Shown: positions 25,195 to 33,817, numbered from the stretch's first letter. The stretch: 63,120 nucleotides of DNA from Bacillota bacterium (GCA_030535235.1 JAUNCL010000013.1:2370-65489), one strand, 5' to 3'. The notes: a model not told the origin generated them from the letters alone. Numbers and translations are program-made.

Positions 25195-26070
25195 TTATTT
25201 TTCTGTCTCCTCATAGTGGTGAATCAGAGCCTGGGTCCCCAGGTCCCCATATCCCGCCGCCTCCAGGCCCCTGTAATTCTCCAGGACCCGGGCCAGAATG
25301 TCCAGGGTGAGTCCGCTGTATCCGGCCTCCTCCAGGGCCAGACCCATGTCCTTGACAAAGTGCTTCAGGAAGAATCCGGGGGCCAGATCCCCCGCCACGA
25401 TCTTCTCCCCAAAGGCGTCCAGCTGCTTGCTGCCGGCAGCGCCGGTGGCAAGGGACTGAATCAGCACATGGGGGGCCAGGCCCTTGGCCCGGGCATAGGT
25501 CAGAGCCTCGCAGACCCCGGACAGGGTCCCGGCAATCATGATCTGGTTGGCCAGCTTGGCGTGCTGGCCGCAGCCGGCCCGCCCCTGGTGATTGATGTTG
25601 GTCCCCATGGCCCGGAACAGGGGCAGGCAGGCCTCATAATCCTCTTTCTCGCCCCCCACCAGGATGGACAGGGTGCCCGCCCGGGCGCCGGTATCCCCTC
25701 CGGTCACCGGGGCGTCCAGGACCCGGAAGCCCCTCTTGGTCCCCTCCTCATAGAGCCGCTCCGCCAAGGAGGGGCTGGTGGTGGTCATGTCAATCAGGTA
25801 CCCGCCGGGTTCTGCCCGGTCCAGGATATGGCCGGGGGCGAAATAGACCTCCTCCACATCCCTGGGATAGCCTACCATGGTGATCACAGCCTCACAGCCC
25901 CGGACGCAGTCGCCGATGGTCTCGTGGAAGACCGCTCCATCCCGAATGACCTCCTCCACCTTGGTCCGATTCCGGGCGTAGATGTGCAGCTCAAACCCAG
26001 CCTTCATCAGGTTCCGGACCATGCCGCTGCCCATGATCCCCACGCCGATCCACGCGATCTTTTTCATCAT
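25195..26070 (-). CDS. Beta-hydroxyacid dehydrogenase (HIBADH/GarR family)
   Basis: A 291-residue NAD(P)-dependent dehydrogenase. The Rossmann motif GVGIMGSGM is near residue 8, the substrate loop DAPVTGGDTGA near 117, and the catalytic lysine sits in GCGQHAKLANQIM near 165. Family members oxidise 3-hydroxyisobutyrate or reduce tartronate semialdehyde; the substrate here cannot be told. Two ATG codons lie side by side at 26068 and 26065, with GAAGGGGG upstream; I use the first. Confidence 0.88.
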   Translation of the reverse strand: MMKKIAWIGVGIMGSGMVRNLMKAGFELHIYARNRTKVEEVIRDGAVFHETIGDCVRGCEAVITMVGYPRDVEEVYFAPGHILDRAEPGGYLIDMTTTSPSLAERLYEEGTKRGFRVLDAPVTGGDTGARAGTLSILVGGEKEDYEACLPLFRAMGTNINHQGRAGCGQHAKLANQIMIAGTLSGVCEALTYARAKGLAPHVLIQSLATGAAGSKQLDAFGEKIVAGDLAPGFFLKHFVKDMGLALEEAGYSGLTLDILARVLENYRGLEAAGYGDLGTQALIHHYEETEK

Positions 26071-26122
26071 AGTTCCCCCTTCTGTTTTTTTCTTCATTGT
26101 ACCATGTCACCCTTCCCCTGAA

Positions 26123-26157
26123 AAGAGAAAAAAGGACGGGAGCGATCCCGTCCTTTC
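26123..26157 (-). terminator. Terminator after the Big2-domain gene
   Basis: AGGACGGGA and TCCCGTCCT (within 26131-26155) form a hairpin with a short loop; the minus-strand tail is TTTTTTCTCTTTT. Confidence 0.85.
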
Positions 26158-26163
26158 TTGAAA

Positions 26164-27456
26164 TTATTCTGTTGCAGGGCTCTCCCCGGTAATGTTGCTG
26201 TCCAGTTCGCCGGCATCGCCGCCGCCCTCGGTCTCATCGCTGCCGGTGGCGCCGCCGGTGTTGGTGCCAGTGCTGCCGGAGCTACTGCCCGTGCTCCCTG
26301 TGCCGTCGTCATCCGGCTGGACCGCGCCCTCCTCGGGTTCTGTCCCTGTGGACTGGGTCCCGTCGTGATTGCTGTTGTTGGGGTTCTCCACCACGGTGAC
26401 CACGATCTCCGCCGTCTTCTCGCCGGCAGAGGCCTTGATGATGGCGGTGCCCACATCCCGGCCGGTGATGACGCCGTTCTTATCCACCAGGGCCACCGAG
26501 GAGTCACTGCTGCTCCAGGTGATCTTGGCGGGACTCATGTTGTCCGACTCCATCTGGACGGTGGCCTGGACAGTGTAGCTATCGCCGGACTTGATCTCCA
26601 CGGTCTCCTGGTCCAGCTTGATGCCCACCACACCGGGGGCTACGTCCACCACCATCACGGTTTTCTGGAGAGTCTCCCCATTGACCGTGGCGGCAATGGT
26701 GACAGAACCCTCGTTTTTGGCGGTAAGGGTGCAGGTCTTGCCGTTTCCATCCACAGAGATCACATTGGGATCGCTGCAGCCCCAGGTGATCTCGTACTCC
26801 TCCGTTTCAGACAGGCCCTTGATGCTGGCCGTGGTGGTCTCGTCCACTACGATGGTCTGGGAGGCCAGCTCGATCTCGTAATCACTGCCGCTGCCGCCGC
26901 CCAGGAAGGACTTGACGATCAGGGCGGCCAGAATGATAAGGACCAGGCCCAGCACAATGGGGACCAGCTGAATATTCTTCTTCCGCTTTTGAGGTGCGCC
27001 TCTCCGGCTGTCAGAGGGCCGACGGCCCGAGGAGGAACCGCTTCGGCCGCCGCTCCGGGACCGGTTGTCGTAGGAGGACCGGCGGTCGGAACTGCCCCGG
27101 CTGCTGTTCCGGGAGGAGGAGGGCCGGCTGCTGCCGCCGCTGCGGGAGCTGCCGCCGGACTTTCTCCGGGCGCTGCTGCGGTCGTCCCAGTTGGGGGCGG
27201 TGCGCTCCCAGTCCTGCCGGTCGAAGTCATCGTAATAGCCCCGGCTCCGGGTGCTGTAGCGGTCCTGGGAGCGGTAGTCCCGGCTGTAGCCCCGGTCGTA
27301 ATCCCGGTCATAGCTGCTGTAGCCCCGGTCGTAGTCTCTGTAACTCCGGTCATAGTCCCGGCCGCCGTAGTCCCGGCTGCTGGAAGAGCGGCGGTCGGTG
27401 CTCCGGGACCCGCCCCGGGAGGAACGGCTGTAATCGTCAAATTCGTCATATCTCAT
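26164..27456 (-). CDS. Membrane protein with two Big2 domains and Arg/Asp/Tyr/Ser-rich N-terminus
   Basis: A 430-residue protein. Residues 1-150 are low complexity, with repeats of the RDYDRGYS type followed by Ser/Arg-rich sequence. One transmembrane helix follows (about 160-182, VPIVLGLVLIILAALIV) behind a KRKK stop. The outer part holds two bacterial Ig-like (Big2) domains (about 190-270 and 275-360: TWGCSDPNVISVDGNGK, TWSSSDSSVALVDKNGV), then an acidic Ser/Thr/Gly-rich tail. By the charge rule the repetitive part is cytoplasmic and the Ig domains outside. Role unknown; surface adhesion or envelope structure is plausible. Confidence 0.85.
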   Translation of the reverse strand: MRYDEFDDYSRSSRGGSRSTDRRSSSSRDYGGRDYDRSYRDYDRGYSSYDRDYDRGYSRDYRSQDRYSTRSRGYYDDFDRQDWERTAPNWDDRSSARRKSGGSSRSGGSSRPSSSRNSSRGSSDRRSSYDNRSRSGGRSGSSSGRRPSDSRRGAPQKRKKNIQLVPIVLGLVLIILAALIVKSFLGGGSGSDYEIELASQTIVVDETTTASIKGLSETEEYEITWGCSDPNVISVDGNGKTCTLTAKNEGSVTIAATVNGETLQKTVMVVDVAPGVVGIKLDQETVEIKSGDSYTVQATVQMESDNMSPAKITWSSSDSSVALVDKNGVITGRDVGTAIIKASAGEKTAEIVVTVVENPNNSNHDGTQSTGTEPEEGAVQPDDDGTGSTGSSSGSTGTNTGGATGSDETEGGGDAGELDSNITGESPATE

Positions 27457-27627
27457 GAGAAAAATCATCCTCCTGACCTTTGTGTAAAGGGAATGGCAGT
27501 ACGCTTTTTCTGCGATTTTACATATTTCAAATCATTATAGCATATCTCTTTCCCCATGAAAACACCCAATTTGTAAAGATTCTGCAAAAATTTGTCACCC
27601 TTCTTGGGCGCTTTTCCTCCCTTTTAC

Positions 27628-27665
27628 GCAAAAACAGCCCAAAGCCTCCAGGGGCTTCAGGCTGT
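27628..27665 (-). terminator. Terminator after the amino-acid ABC operon
   Basis: ACAGCC (27634-27639) and GGCTGT (27660-27665) enclose an inner AGCC/GGCT pairing; on the minus strand the hairpin ends in TTTTTGCG. Confidence 0.78.
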
Positions 27666-27694
27666 CTGTTTTACAAACCAAATGGGCGGCTGGC

Positions 27695-28462
27695 TCAGCC
27701 GCTGAACTTATCCAGGAACTGCCGGGTGCGGGGGTGCTTGGGGTTGCCAAAGACCTCGGAGGGGGGACCCTCCTCCACCACCACGCCCCCGTCCATGAAC
27801 ATGACCTGGTCGGCCACATCCCGGGCGAACTCCATCTCGTGGGTGACGATGATCATGGTGGTGTGCTGGTCGGCCAGCCCACGGATGACCTTCAGCACCT
27901 CCCCGGTGAGTTCGGGATCCAGGGCGGAGGTGGGCTCGTCAAAGCAGAGGATGTCCGGCTTCATGGCCAGGGCCCGGGCAATGGCCACCCGCTGCTTCTG
28001 ACCGCCGGAGAGCTGATGGGGATAGTTACCCATGCGGTCGCTGAGGCCCATCATTGCCAGGAGTTGCTCCCCCTCCTTGCGGATGTCCTCCACCTTTTCG
28101 CCGGTCTTCTCGCTCTTGGCCATGAGCTCCCGGGCCAGGGTGACGTTCTCCAGGGCGGTATACTGGGGGAAGAGGTTAAAGTCCTGGAAAACCAGACCGA
28201 AGTGGAGCCGCTTCCGGCGGATCTCGCTCTCCTTCCGGGTCGCCGGGTCCGCCGCGTCGAAGAGGACCTCCCCCTTGACGGAGATGGTGCCGGTGTCCGG
28301 GGTCTCCAGGAAGTTCAGGCACCGCAGCAGGGTGGTCTTGCCGCTGCCGGAGGAGCCGATGATGGCCAAGACCTGACCCTCCTCCAGGGAGAAGCTGATA
28401 TCCTCCAGCACCCGGGTGGCGCCGAAATGCTTTTCAATGTGCTGTGCTTCTAAAATAGCCAT
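27695..28462 (-). CDS. Polar amino-acid ABC transporter ATPase
   Basis: A 255-residue ATP-binding subunit of the GlnQ/HisP type. It has Walker A GSSGSGKTT (near 36), Q-loop VFQDFNLFP (near 92), signature LSGGQKQR (near 151), Walker B LCFDEPTSALDP (near 171) and switch His in VTHEM. It is last in a binding protein-permease-ATPase operon, 12 nt after the permease. Confidence 0.94.
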   Translation of the reverse strand: MAILEAQHIEKHFGATRVLEDISFSLEEGQVLAIIGSSGSGKTTLLRCLNFLETPDTGTISVKGEVLFDAADPATRKESEIRRKRLHFGLVFQDFNLFPQYTALENVTLARELMAKSEKTGEKVEDIRKEGEQLLAMMGLSDRMGNYPHQLSGGQKQRVAIARALAMKPDILCFDEPTSALDPELTGEVLKVIRGLADQHTTMIIVTHEMEFARDVADQVMFMDGGVVVEEGPPSEVFGNPKHPRTRQFLDKFSG

Positions 28463-28474
28463 AGGGACGCCTCC

Positions 28475-29128
28475 TTAGCGGAAGTAGTCGAGCTTACGCT
28501 CGAGGAAGTTGAAGAAGATGGTGAGGATGCCCACAAAGAGCAGGTAGAACACGCCGGTGTAGAACAGGGGCCACACCAGACCGCTGGACTTCATGAAGGA
28601 GTAGCCGGTGAAGGTCAGCTCGTAGACGGCGATGATCCGGGCCAGGGAGGTGTCCTTGACCAGGGTGATGATCTCGTTGGACATGGGCGGGAGGATACGC
28701 TTGATCATCTGCATGAGGGTGATCTTGAAGAAGATCTGGCTCTTGGTCATGCCCAGGACCTGACCGGCCTCCCGCTGGCCCACGGGGACGCTCTGGATGC
28801 CGCCGCGATAGATCACGGAGAAATAGCAGGCGTAGTTCAGGGAAAAGGCCACCACCGTGGCCATCATGCGTCCCGTGTCGCCGCTGGGCCAGATGTTATG
28901 GCCGATGATGCCGGGGATGTAGAAGAAGCCGATGAGCTGGAGCATCAGGGGGGTGCCGCGGACGATCCAGACCAGGGTATTACACAGCCAGCGGACGGGC
29001 GTAAATTTGGTCATGGTGCCGAAGGCGATCAGCAGACCCAGAGGCAGGGCGAAGAGCAGGGTCAGAAAAAAGATTTGAACCGTGCTGCCCAGGCCGGTGA
29101 GCAGGGTTTGTGTTACGTTCCAAAGCAT
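28475..29128 (-). CDS. Polar amino-acid ABC transporter permease
   Basis: A 217-residue inner-membrane permease of the His/Glu/Gln family, with about five membrane helices. The ATPase-coupling EAA motif is REAGQVLGMTKSQIFFKI (near 135). IVRGTPLMLQL near 57 is the family's hallmark N-terminal motif. Only one permease gene is present, so it probably acts as a homodimer. Confidence 0.93.
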   Translation of the reverse strand: MLWNVTQTLLTGLGSTVQIFFLTLLFALPLGLLIAFGTMTKFTPVRWLCNTLVWIVRGTPLMLQLIGFFYIPGIIGHNIWPSGDTGRMMATVVAFSLNYACYFSVIYRGGIQSVPVGQREAGQVLGMTKSQIFFKITLMQMIKRILPPMSNEIITLVKDTSLARIIAVYELTFTGYSFMKSSGLVWPLFYTGVFYLLFVGILTIFFNFLERKLDYFR

Positions 29129-29161
29129 GGAAAAAACTCCTCTGTCTTTCTATAAGCCGCC

Positions 29162-29197
29162 CAAAGGCAGAGAGCGAGACCGCCCTCTGCCTTTGGA
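29162..29197. other. Intercistronic hairpin between binding protein and permease
   Basis: Perfect 12-bp arms CCAAAGGCAGAG (29162-29173) and CTCTGCCTTTGG (29186-29197) without a T-run. Such hairpins often protect the upstream message or reduce read-through so that binding protein outnumbers permease; that role is inferred. Confidence 0.65.
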
Positions 29198-29231
29198 GTT
29201 TATTTGGATTTGGATTGGAAAGGGATTTCCA

Positions 29232-30047
29232 TTAGCCGGGCAGAACCACGACCTGTGCGTTGTTGCAGTATGCGTTGGTGCAGTTCATGGCTGCGGTGAC
29301 CTCAGCGGTCAGAGTCATGCCGTTCCAGACCACGTCGATGTTCTTGGAATCCAGCTCCATGATCTTGTTGTCCCAGTCGATCTCCACAAACTGGATCTCC
29401 ACGCCCAGCTTCTCAGCCACCAGACGGGCCATGTCAGCGTCGAAGCCGATCCACTCGTCGCTGCCCTCTTCCTTGTAGTCCATGGGGGCGAAGTCAGTGA
29501 TACCCACAACCAGAGTGCCCTTGTCCTGGATATAAGCCACGTCGCCGTCAGCGGCGATCTCAGGCTCGGCAACCTCGGGCTGCTCCACCAGAGCGGCGCC
29601 GACCTTGTAGGTCTCGGCGATGGTCTGCATGGTGCCGTCAGCATAAGCGGCGGACATGACCCAGTTGATATAGTCGGTCAGGTCGGAATCCTGGCGGCAG
29701 CCTGCGCCGTACTCCTCGGTGGTCAGCTCGTCGCCGGTGACCAGGTCGGGATAGCTGGTGCCCTCGCCGATCATGGCGTCGGCCATCAGCAGGTCGATGA
29801 TGGCGGCGTCGGAGGTGCCAGAGGCCACTTCCATCAGGGCATCTGCCTGGGAGGCCACGGAGTTGTACTCGAAGCCCTGCTCAGCGGCCACAGCCTCACC
29901 GGCGGAGCCGGCTTCCACGGCGTAGACCAGAGCAGCCTCTTCGCCGCCGTCTTCGGTGGGTTCAGGGGTTTCACCGCCGCCGCAGCCGGCCAGCAGGGAG
30001 CAGCCCATAGCGGCTGCCAGGAACAGTGCAAGATACTTCTTTTTCAT
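29232..30047 (-). CDS. Amino-acid-binding lipoprotein, circularly permuted
   Basis: A 271-residue extracellular binding protein with a lipoprotein signal (LLAGC, Cys22) and the amino-acid (SBP family 3) fold in a swapped order. Residues 40-155 (YAVEAGSAGEAVAAEQGF to AETYKVGAALVEQ) correspond to the second half of ordinary family-3 proteins, including their usual C-terminus. Residues 175-270 (KGTLVVGITDFAPMDYKE, GFDADMARLVAEKLGV, WDNKIMELDSKNIDVVWNGM) correspond to the first half. A linker (about 156-174) joins the old ends, and the new ends fall at the hinge. It heads a permease-ATPase operon and has a good promoter, so it is probably a working transporter subunit. Confidence 0.88.
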   Translation of the reverse strand: MKKKYLALFLAAAMGCSLLAGCGGGETPEPTEDGGEEAALVYAVEAGSAGEAVAAEQGFEYNSVASQADALMEVASGTSDAAIIDLLMADAMIGEGTSYPDLVTGDELTTEEYGAGCRQDSDLTDYINWVMSAAYADGTMQTIAETYKVGAALVEQPEVAEPEIAADGDVAYIQDKGTLVVGITDFAPMDYKEEGSDEWIGFDADMARLVAEKLGVEIQFVEIDWDNKIMELDSKNIDVVWNGMTLTAEVTAAMNCTNAYCNNAQVVVLPG

Positions 30048-30109
30048 GGTTTAACGCTCCTATCATAAGATTTGGTTTGTTTAACACTCTATTGTAGTAA
30101 AGCACTAAC

Positions 30110-30137
30110 ATAATACCACAACAAGGCAGGATTGCAA
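30110..30137 (-). promoter_or_regulatory. Promoter for the amino-acid ABC operon
   Basis: Minus strand: TTGCAA (30132-30137), 16 nt, TATTAT (30110-30115), about 60 nt before the binding-protein start. Confidence 0.65.
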
Positions 30138-30224
30138 CCCCTTTTTTCAAAAATTTTACGAAACCTTGATTTTCGTCAAAACAACGAAAGCGCCCGGGCT
30201 GCCGGACGCTTTCGCGCTTCCTTT

Positions 30225-31508
30225 TCATTTTGAATCCACATTGGGCACTGCCGCCGTCAGCTCCACCGGCAGAGGCGCCGGGACAGACTGGACCGCGTCG
30301 CCGCTGGCATCCTCCAGGTCCCCAAGGCCGCACAGGAACTTCCCAAAATCGGACCCCCAGGCCCACAGGGTCCCATCGGTCTTGGCCGCCAGGGTGGTAT
30401 AGCTCCCCGCCGACACCAGGGCCGCGTCCTCCATGACCTGAACCGGCTGGGCCTGGAACCGCATCTCGTCCTCCCCTGCCAGGGGCTGCCCGGTCCCGAG
30501 CTGGTTGAATCGGTCAAAGCCCCAGGTCCACAGGGTCCCATCGGTCTTGATGGCCGCCATGTGCATGGAGCCGGCGGTGATCCGGGCCACGTCTTCCATC
30601 ACTTGGACGGGTTCCCACCGTTCCCGGGTATCTCCGGTCCCCAACTGGCCATACTCGTTATCTCCCTAGGTCCACAGGGTTCCGTCGGTCTTCAGAGCGG
30701 CGGAGCAGGACAGACCGGCGCAGATGGCCGCCACATCGGTCATCACCTGAACCGGGATGTCCCGATTGGTCGTGTCCCCGACGCCCAGCTCTCCTCTGCC
30801 GTTGTTGCCGCAGGCCCACAGGGTCCCGTCGGTTTTCAGGATCAGGGTGTGATAGTCCCCGCAGGCCACCGCCTGCACATCCTCCATGACCTGGACGGGG
30901 CTCTTCCGGCAGGCTCCCCCGACTTTGTTCTTCTGGTCCTTCCCATGGCCAACGCCCAACTGGCCGTGGTCATTATCCCCCCACATCCAAAGGGTTCCGT
31001 CCTCTTTGACGGCCGCAGTAAAATAGGCCCCGGCGGACACCGACGCCACGTCTGCCATGATCTGGATGGAAACGGACTGGTAGGGAGTGACGAACCGGTG
31101 GGGAATGATAAAGGTCCAGTACCAGATCACATCCTTGTCGTTGACCCGTTTCTGGCCCACCTGACCGTTGTCGTTGCAGCCCCAGGTCCACAAGGTGCCG
31201 TCCTCCTTGACAGCCGCCCCGTGAAAATCGCCCAGAGCCACGGACCGGACCTCCTCCAGGATGGGGGCAGGGCTGGTTTGATACAAAGTCCCATACGAGT
31301 CCTCATGGTCCCCCTGGTTGTCGTTGCCCAACTGCCCGTAGCTGTTGCAGCCCCAGGTCCACAGGGTCCCATTGTCATCCACCACTGCGGCACAGACGCC
31401 GCTGACGCCCAGAGCTTCGGCCTGGGCTGTCTCAACGGCCCCCGCCGGGGTGGCCAGAGCCAAAGCCAGGAGCAGGGTCAAAATCCAAGGTAACACTCTC
31501 TTTTTCAT
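30225..31508 (-). pseudogene. Exported RCC1-repeat protein gene with in-frame TAG
   Basis: Reading from 31508, a signal peptide (MKKRVLPWILTLLLALALA) is followed by repeats built on DGTLWTWGxNxxGQLG, the beta-propeller blade of RCC1-like proteins. After 280 residues the frame meets TAG at 30666-30668, exactly where the repeat expects Trp (LWT-stop-GDNEYGQLG), a single TGG-to-TAG change. The same frame then continues open for another 140 or so codons with further repeats to 30225. The two halves are therefore one gene broken by a nonsense codon. The first half could still be secreted. The role of bacterial RCC1-like proteins is largely unknown. Confidence 0.88.
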
Positions 31509-31537
31509 AGCGCTTGCCTCCTTTTGATCCGATCAAC

Positions 31538-31591
31538 AAAAAAGGCGCCGCCCATCCTGTGGGCCAGTGGTCCAGGGGTGTACGGTGCCTT
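31538..31591 (-). terminator. Hairpin with T-run upstream of the RCC1-repeat gene
   Basis: AAGGCGCCG (31542-31550) pairs with CGGTGCCTT (31583-31591) with one mismatch; on the minus strand it ends in TTTTTTG. It could end the transcript of the gene at 31649-32815, or act as an attenuator for the RCC1 gene whose candidate promoter lies just before it. Confidence 0.65.
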
Positions 31592-31606
31592 TCTCTTTTT
31601 TATCTT

Positions 31607-31635
31607 ATTTTAACAGATTATTATTCTATTGACAA
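31607..31635 (-). promoter_or_regulatory. Possible promoter for the RCC1-repeat gene
   Basis: Minus strand: TTGTCA (31630-31635), 17 nt, TAAAAT (31607-31612). The stretch is A+T-rich, so a chance match is possible. Confidence 0.5.
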
Positions 31636-31648
31636 GTTGTTTTTTCAT

Positions 31649-32815
31649 TTAATACTTCGTCTCCCGGGGGACCAGGAAGGTGTCACCGTCCTGGGCAAGC
31701 TGGTTCAGAACCCCCGCCAGGATGGGGCCGGAGGTGCGGGTGTCCAGCAGGACCCGGCCGCCCTTCTGCCCTTCTCCGTAGTCCACGATGCTCTCGTAGA
31801 TCTGGGTCGAGGTGCCGCCGGACTTGGTCGTCAGGCCCGGAGACCAGCATAGATACCCGGCGTCGGCCAGCTCCTTGTCGCCGGCGAGGACGAACCAGGT
31901 CTCCTGACGGAGGATCCGGGTCAGAAGGGCCTGCCCCTCCCGGACGCTCCGGAGCCGCTCCTCTGCCGTCTCCCCGGCAGGGATCAGCCCGACTTTATGT
32001 CCCCGGCCGGCGGCCTGGCGGATCTGGTCCCCGGAGGCGGCCAGAGTGTCCGCCGGGAAGAAGACCACCGCCGAGGCATTCACATTGGCCAGGGCGTTGA
32101 GGGCGGCGGTGATGTCCGTCCCCTGGGCGGCCCGCAGGCCCAGGTACAAAGAGAACTTGGGGGCATTCTCCTCCACCACGTTGGGCTCCTCCACCTGGGG
32201 GGGCGTAACGGGAGTGGTTGGGGTAGTAGGGGTAGGGGGCGTGTTCGTATTGTTGTTATTCGTATTTCCGTTTTGGCCGTAATAGCTGTTATACCGGCCG
32301 CGCATCATGGAGGCAGCCGAGCTGATGAAAAGGGAATCGCTGAGCACGGCGCTGCCGTCCTTGATCCGCAGAAGGGGGCCGTAGTCGGTGGTATAGAAGG
32401 AGTAGGTCAGGCCGAAATAGCGGCAGATGGCATAGGCCGGGACGTAATAGACGCCATTCTGCCAGACCACCCGACCGGGGACCGGCGGGTCGCCGCCGGT
32501 GGCGGTGGCCGTCCCGTTGATCAGGTCAAAGGTCATGGTCTTGCCCGAGAGGTTGTAGAAGATCAGGCTCTCGTTGTTGTCGGTAAAGCCGTAGTACACG
32601 CCGAAGTTGATCCCCGTGACCCGGTTATTGAAGGCAGTCACCGGCACATAGACCCAGCCGCTGTGCTGAATGGGGGTGGTCTGGGCGGATTGGGGGGCTA
32701 ACGTATCGTTGAGGGAGAGGAAGAACAGGCTGTTGGAGGCCGAGGAGGGCACCACCATCAAAGACAAAATCAGGCCGACGGCACAGGCCAGCGCCAGGAG
32801 TTTTTTCTTCATCAT
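31649..32815 (-). CDS. Exported protein with deacetylase-like C-terminal domain
   Basis: A 388-residue secreted protein. A signal peptide (about 1-27) is followed by a domain (about 30-165) resembling the copper amine oxidase N-terminal-like fold of Clostridial surface proteins (WVYVPVTAFNNRVTG, VVWQNGVYYVPAYAICRYFGLTYS). A Thr/Pro/Asn-rich linker (about 180-212) leads to a C-terminal domain (about 225-388) with the layout of a polysaccharide deacetylase barrel (AVVFFPADTLAASGDQIRQA, GHKVGLI). The usual FDDGP and HxxxH metal motifs are not visible, so it may be catalytically inactive. Confidence 0.72.
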   Translation of the reverse strand: MMKKKLLALACAVGLILSLMVVPSSASNSLFFLSLNDTLAPQSAQTTPIQHSGWVYVPVTAFNNRVTGINFGVYYGFTDNNESLIFYNLSGKTMTFDLINGTATATGGDPPVPGRVVWQNGVYYVPAYAICRYFGLTYSFYTTDYGPLLRIKDGSAVLSDSLFISSAASMMRGRYNSYYGQNGNTNNNNTNTPPTPTTPTTPVTPPQVEEPNVVEENAPKFSLYLGLRAAQGTDITAALNALANVNASAVVFFPADTLAASGDQIRQAAGRGHKVGLIPAGETAEERLRSVREGQALLTRILRQETWFVLAGDKELADAGYLCWSPGLTTKSGGTSTQIYESIVDYGEGQKGGRVLLDTRTSGPILAGVLNQLAQDGDTFLVPRETKY

Positions 32816-32880
32816 GCTCTCTCCTTTCCCGGAATTTTCTTGCTTCCTATGATTTTATCATGAAACGGCCCGGTTTTCAA

Positions 32881-32909
32881 TTGCAATTCTCTCCCGCGTC
32901 CGGTATCAT
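32881..32909 (+). promoter_or_regulatory. Promoter for the ArsC-like/DUF523 pair
   Basis: TTGCAA (32881-32886), 17 nt, TATCAT (32904-32909), 41 nt before the ATG. Confidence 0.65.
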
Positions 32910-32950
32910 AATAAGGTATCATTCGATCCCACACATAGGAGGTCAAAGCT

Positions 32951-33301
32951 ATGTTATTTGTATGCTATCCCCGCTGCTCCACCTGCAAGAAGGCCCAGAA
33001 GTGGCTGGATGAGAACCAGGTGGACTACACCTTTCGGGACATCAAGGAGGACAACCCCACCCTGGAGGAGCTGAAAGCCTGGCACGAAAAAAGCGGTCTG
33101 CCCCTGAAAAAATTCTTCAACACCAGCGGGCAGCTCTACCGCTCCATGGAGCTGTCCAAAAAGCTCCCCGCCATGCCGGAGGAGGAGCAGTTTGCCCTGT
33201 TGGCCTCCGACGGTCTGCTGGTGAAGCGGCCCCTGGTCATCACCGATGACAAGGTCCTGGTGGGCTTCAAGGAAGCCGACTGGGCCGAGACCCTGAAGTA
33301 A
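32951..33301 (+). CDS. ArsC/Spx-family thioredoxin-fold protein
   Basis: A 116-residue protein of the arsenate reductase/YffB/Spx family. The redox motif is CSTCKKAQKWLDE, with Cys9 and Cys12, and the C-terminal LLVKRPLVITDDKVLVGF matches the family's Lys-Arg-Pro substrate motif. No other arsenic genes are near, so an arsenate function is doubtful; a general thiol role is as likely. AGGAGG precedes the ATG, and it sits 12 nt before the DUF523 gene. Confidence 0.85.
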   Translation: MLFVCYPRCSTCKKAQKWLDENQVDYTFRDIKEDNPTLEELKAWHEKSGLPLKKFFNTSGQLYRSMELSKKLPAMPEEEQFALLASDGLLVKRPLVITDDKVLVGFKEADWAETLK

Positions 33302-33313
33302 GGGGGCGGCCCC

Positions 33314-33769
33314 ATGCGCATCTTAGTCAGCGCCTGCCTCATGGGGGTGGGCTGCCGGTACGACGGCCAGAGCAATCCCCTGCCCCAGTTGGAGCAGCTC
33401 ATGAAGGAGCACACCTGCATCCCCATCTGCCCGGAGATGTTAGGGGGGCTGCCTACCCCCCGGGTCCCCGCCGAGCGCCAGGGCAGCCGGGTGGTCACCC
33501 AGGACGGTCAGGACGTCACCGAGCAGTTTATCCGGGGCACCGCCGAGGTTCTTCGGCTGGCCGACCTCTACCGCTGCAAGGCCGTTCTGCTGAAGGAGCG
33601 CAGCCCCTCCTGCGGCAGTGGGCAGATCTATGACGGCACCTTCACCAAAACTTTGGTGGAGGGAGACGGCCTCACCGCCGAAATGCTCAAGCGGAAGGGC
33701 ATCACCGTCTATGGGGAGTCCCAGATCCGGGAATTGGTGGACGACCGCCCGTTTTTCTTCAGTATTTGA
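33314..33769 (+). CDS. DUF523 family protein
   Basis: A 151-residue DUF523 protein of unknown function. Conserved features are the N-terminal LVSACLMGVGCRYDG (Cys8, Cys14), ICPEMLGGLPTPR near residue 38 and the KERSPSCGSGQIYDGTF region near 95. The conserved cysteines suggest a metal or thiol role. It is second in the operon with the ArsC-like gene. Confidence 0.9.
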   Translation: MRILVSACLMGVGCRYDGQSNPLPQLEQLMKEHTCIPICPEMLGGLPTPRVPAERQGSRVVTQDGQDVTEQFIRGTAEVLRLADLYRCKAVLLKERSPSCGSGQIYDGTFTKTLVEGDGLTAEMLKRKGITVYGESQIRELVDDRPFFFSI

Positions 33770-33775
33770 CCCAGG

Positions 33776-33817
33776 AAAAGAGGTCCTGAAAGCCGCGGCT
33801 TTCGGGACCTCTCTTTT
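33776..33817. terminator. Bidirectional terminator, DUF523 / Nudix
   Basis: AAAAGAGGTCC.GAAAGCC pairs with GGCTTTC.GGACCTCTCTTTT. A- and T-runs on both sides serve the two convergent genes. Confidence 0.85.
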
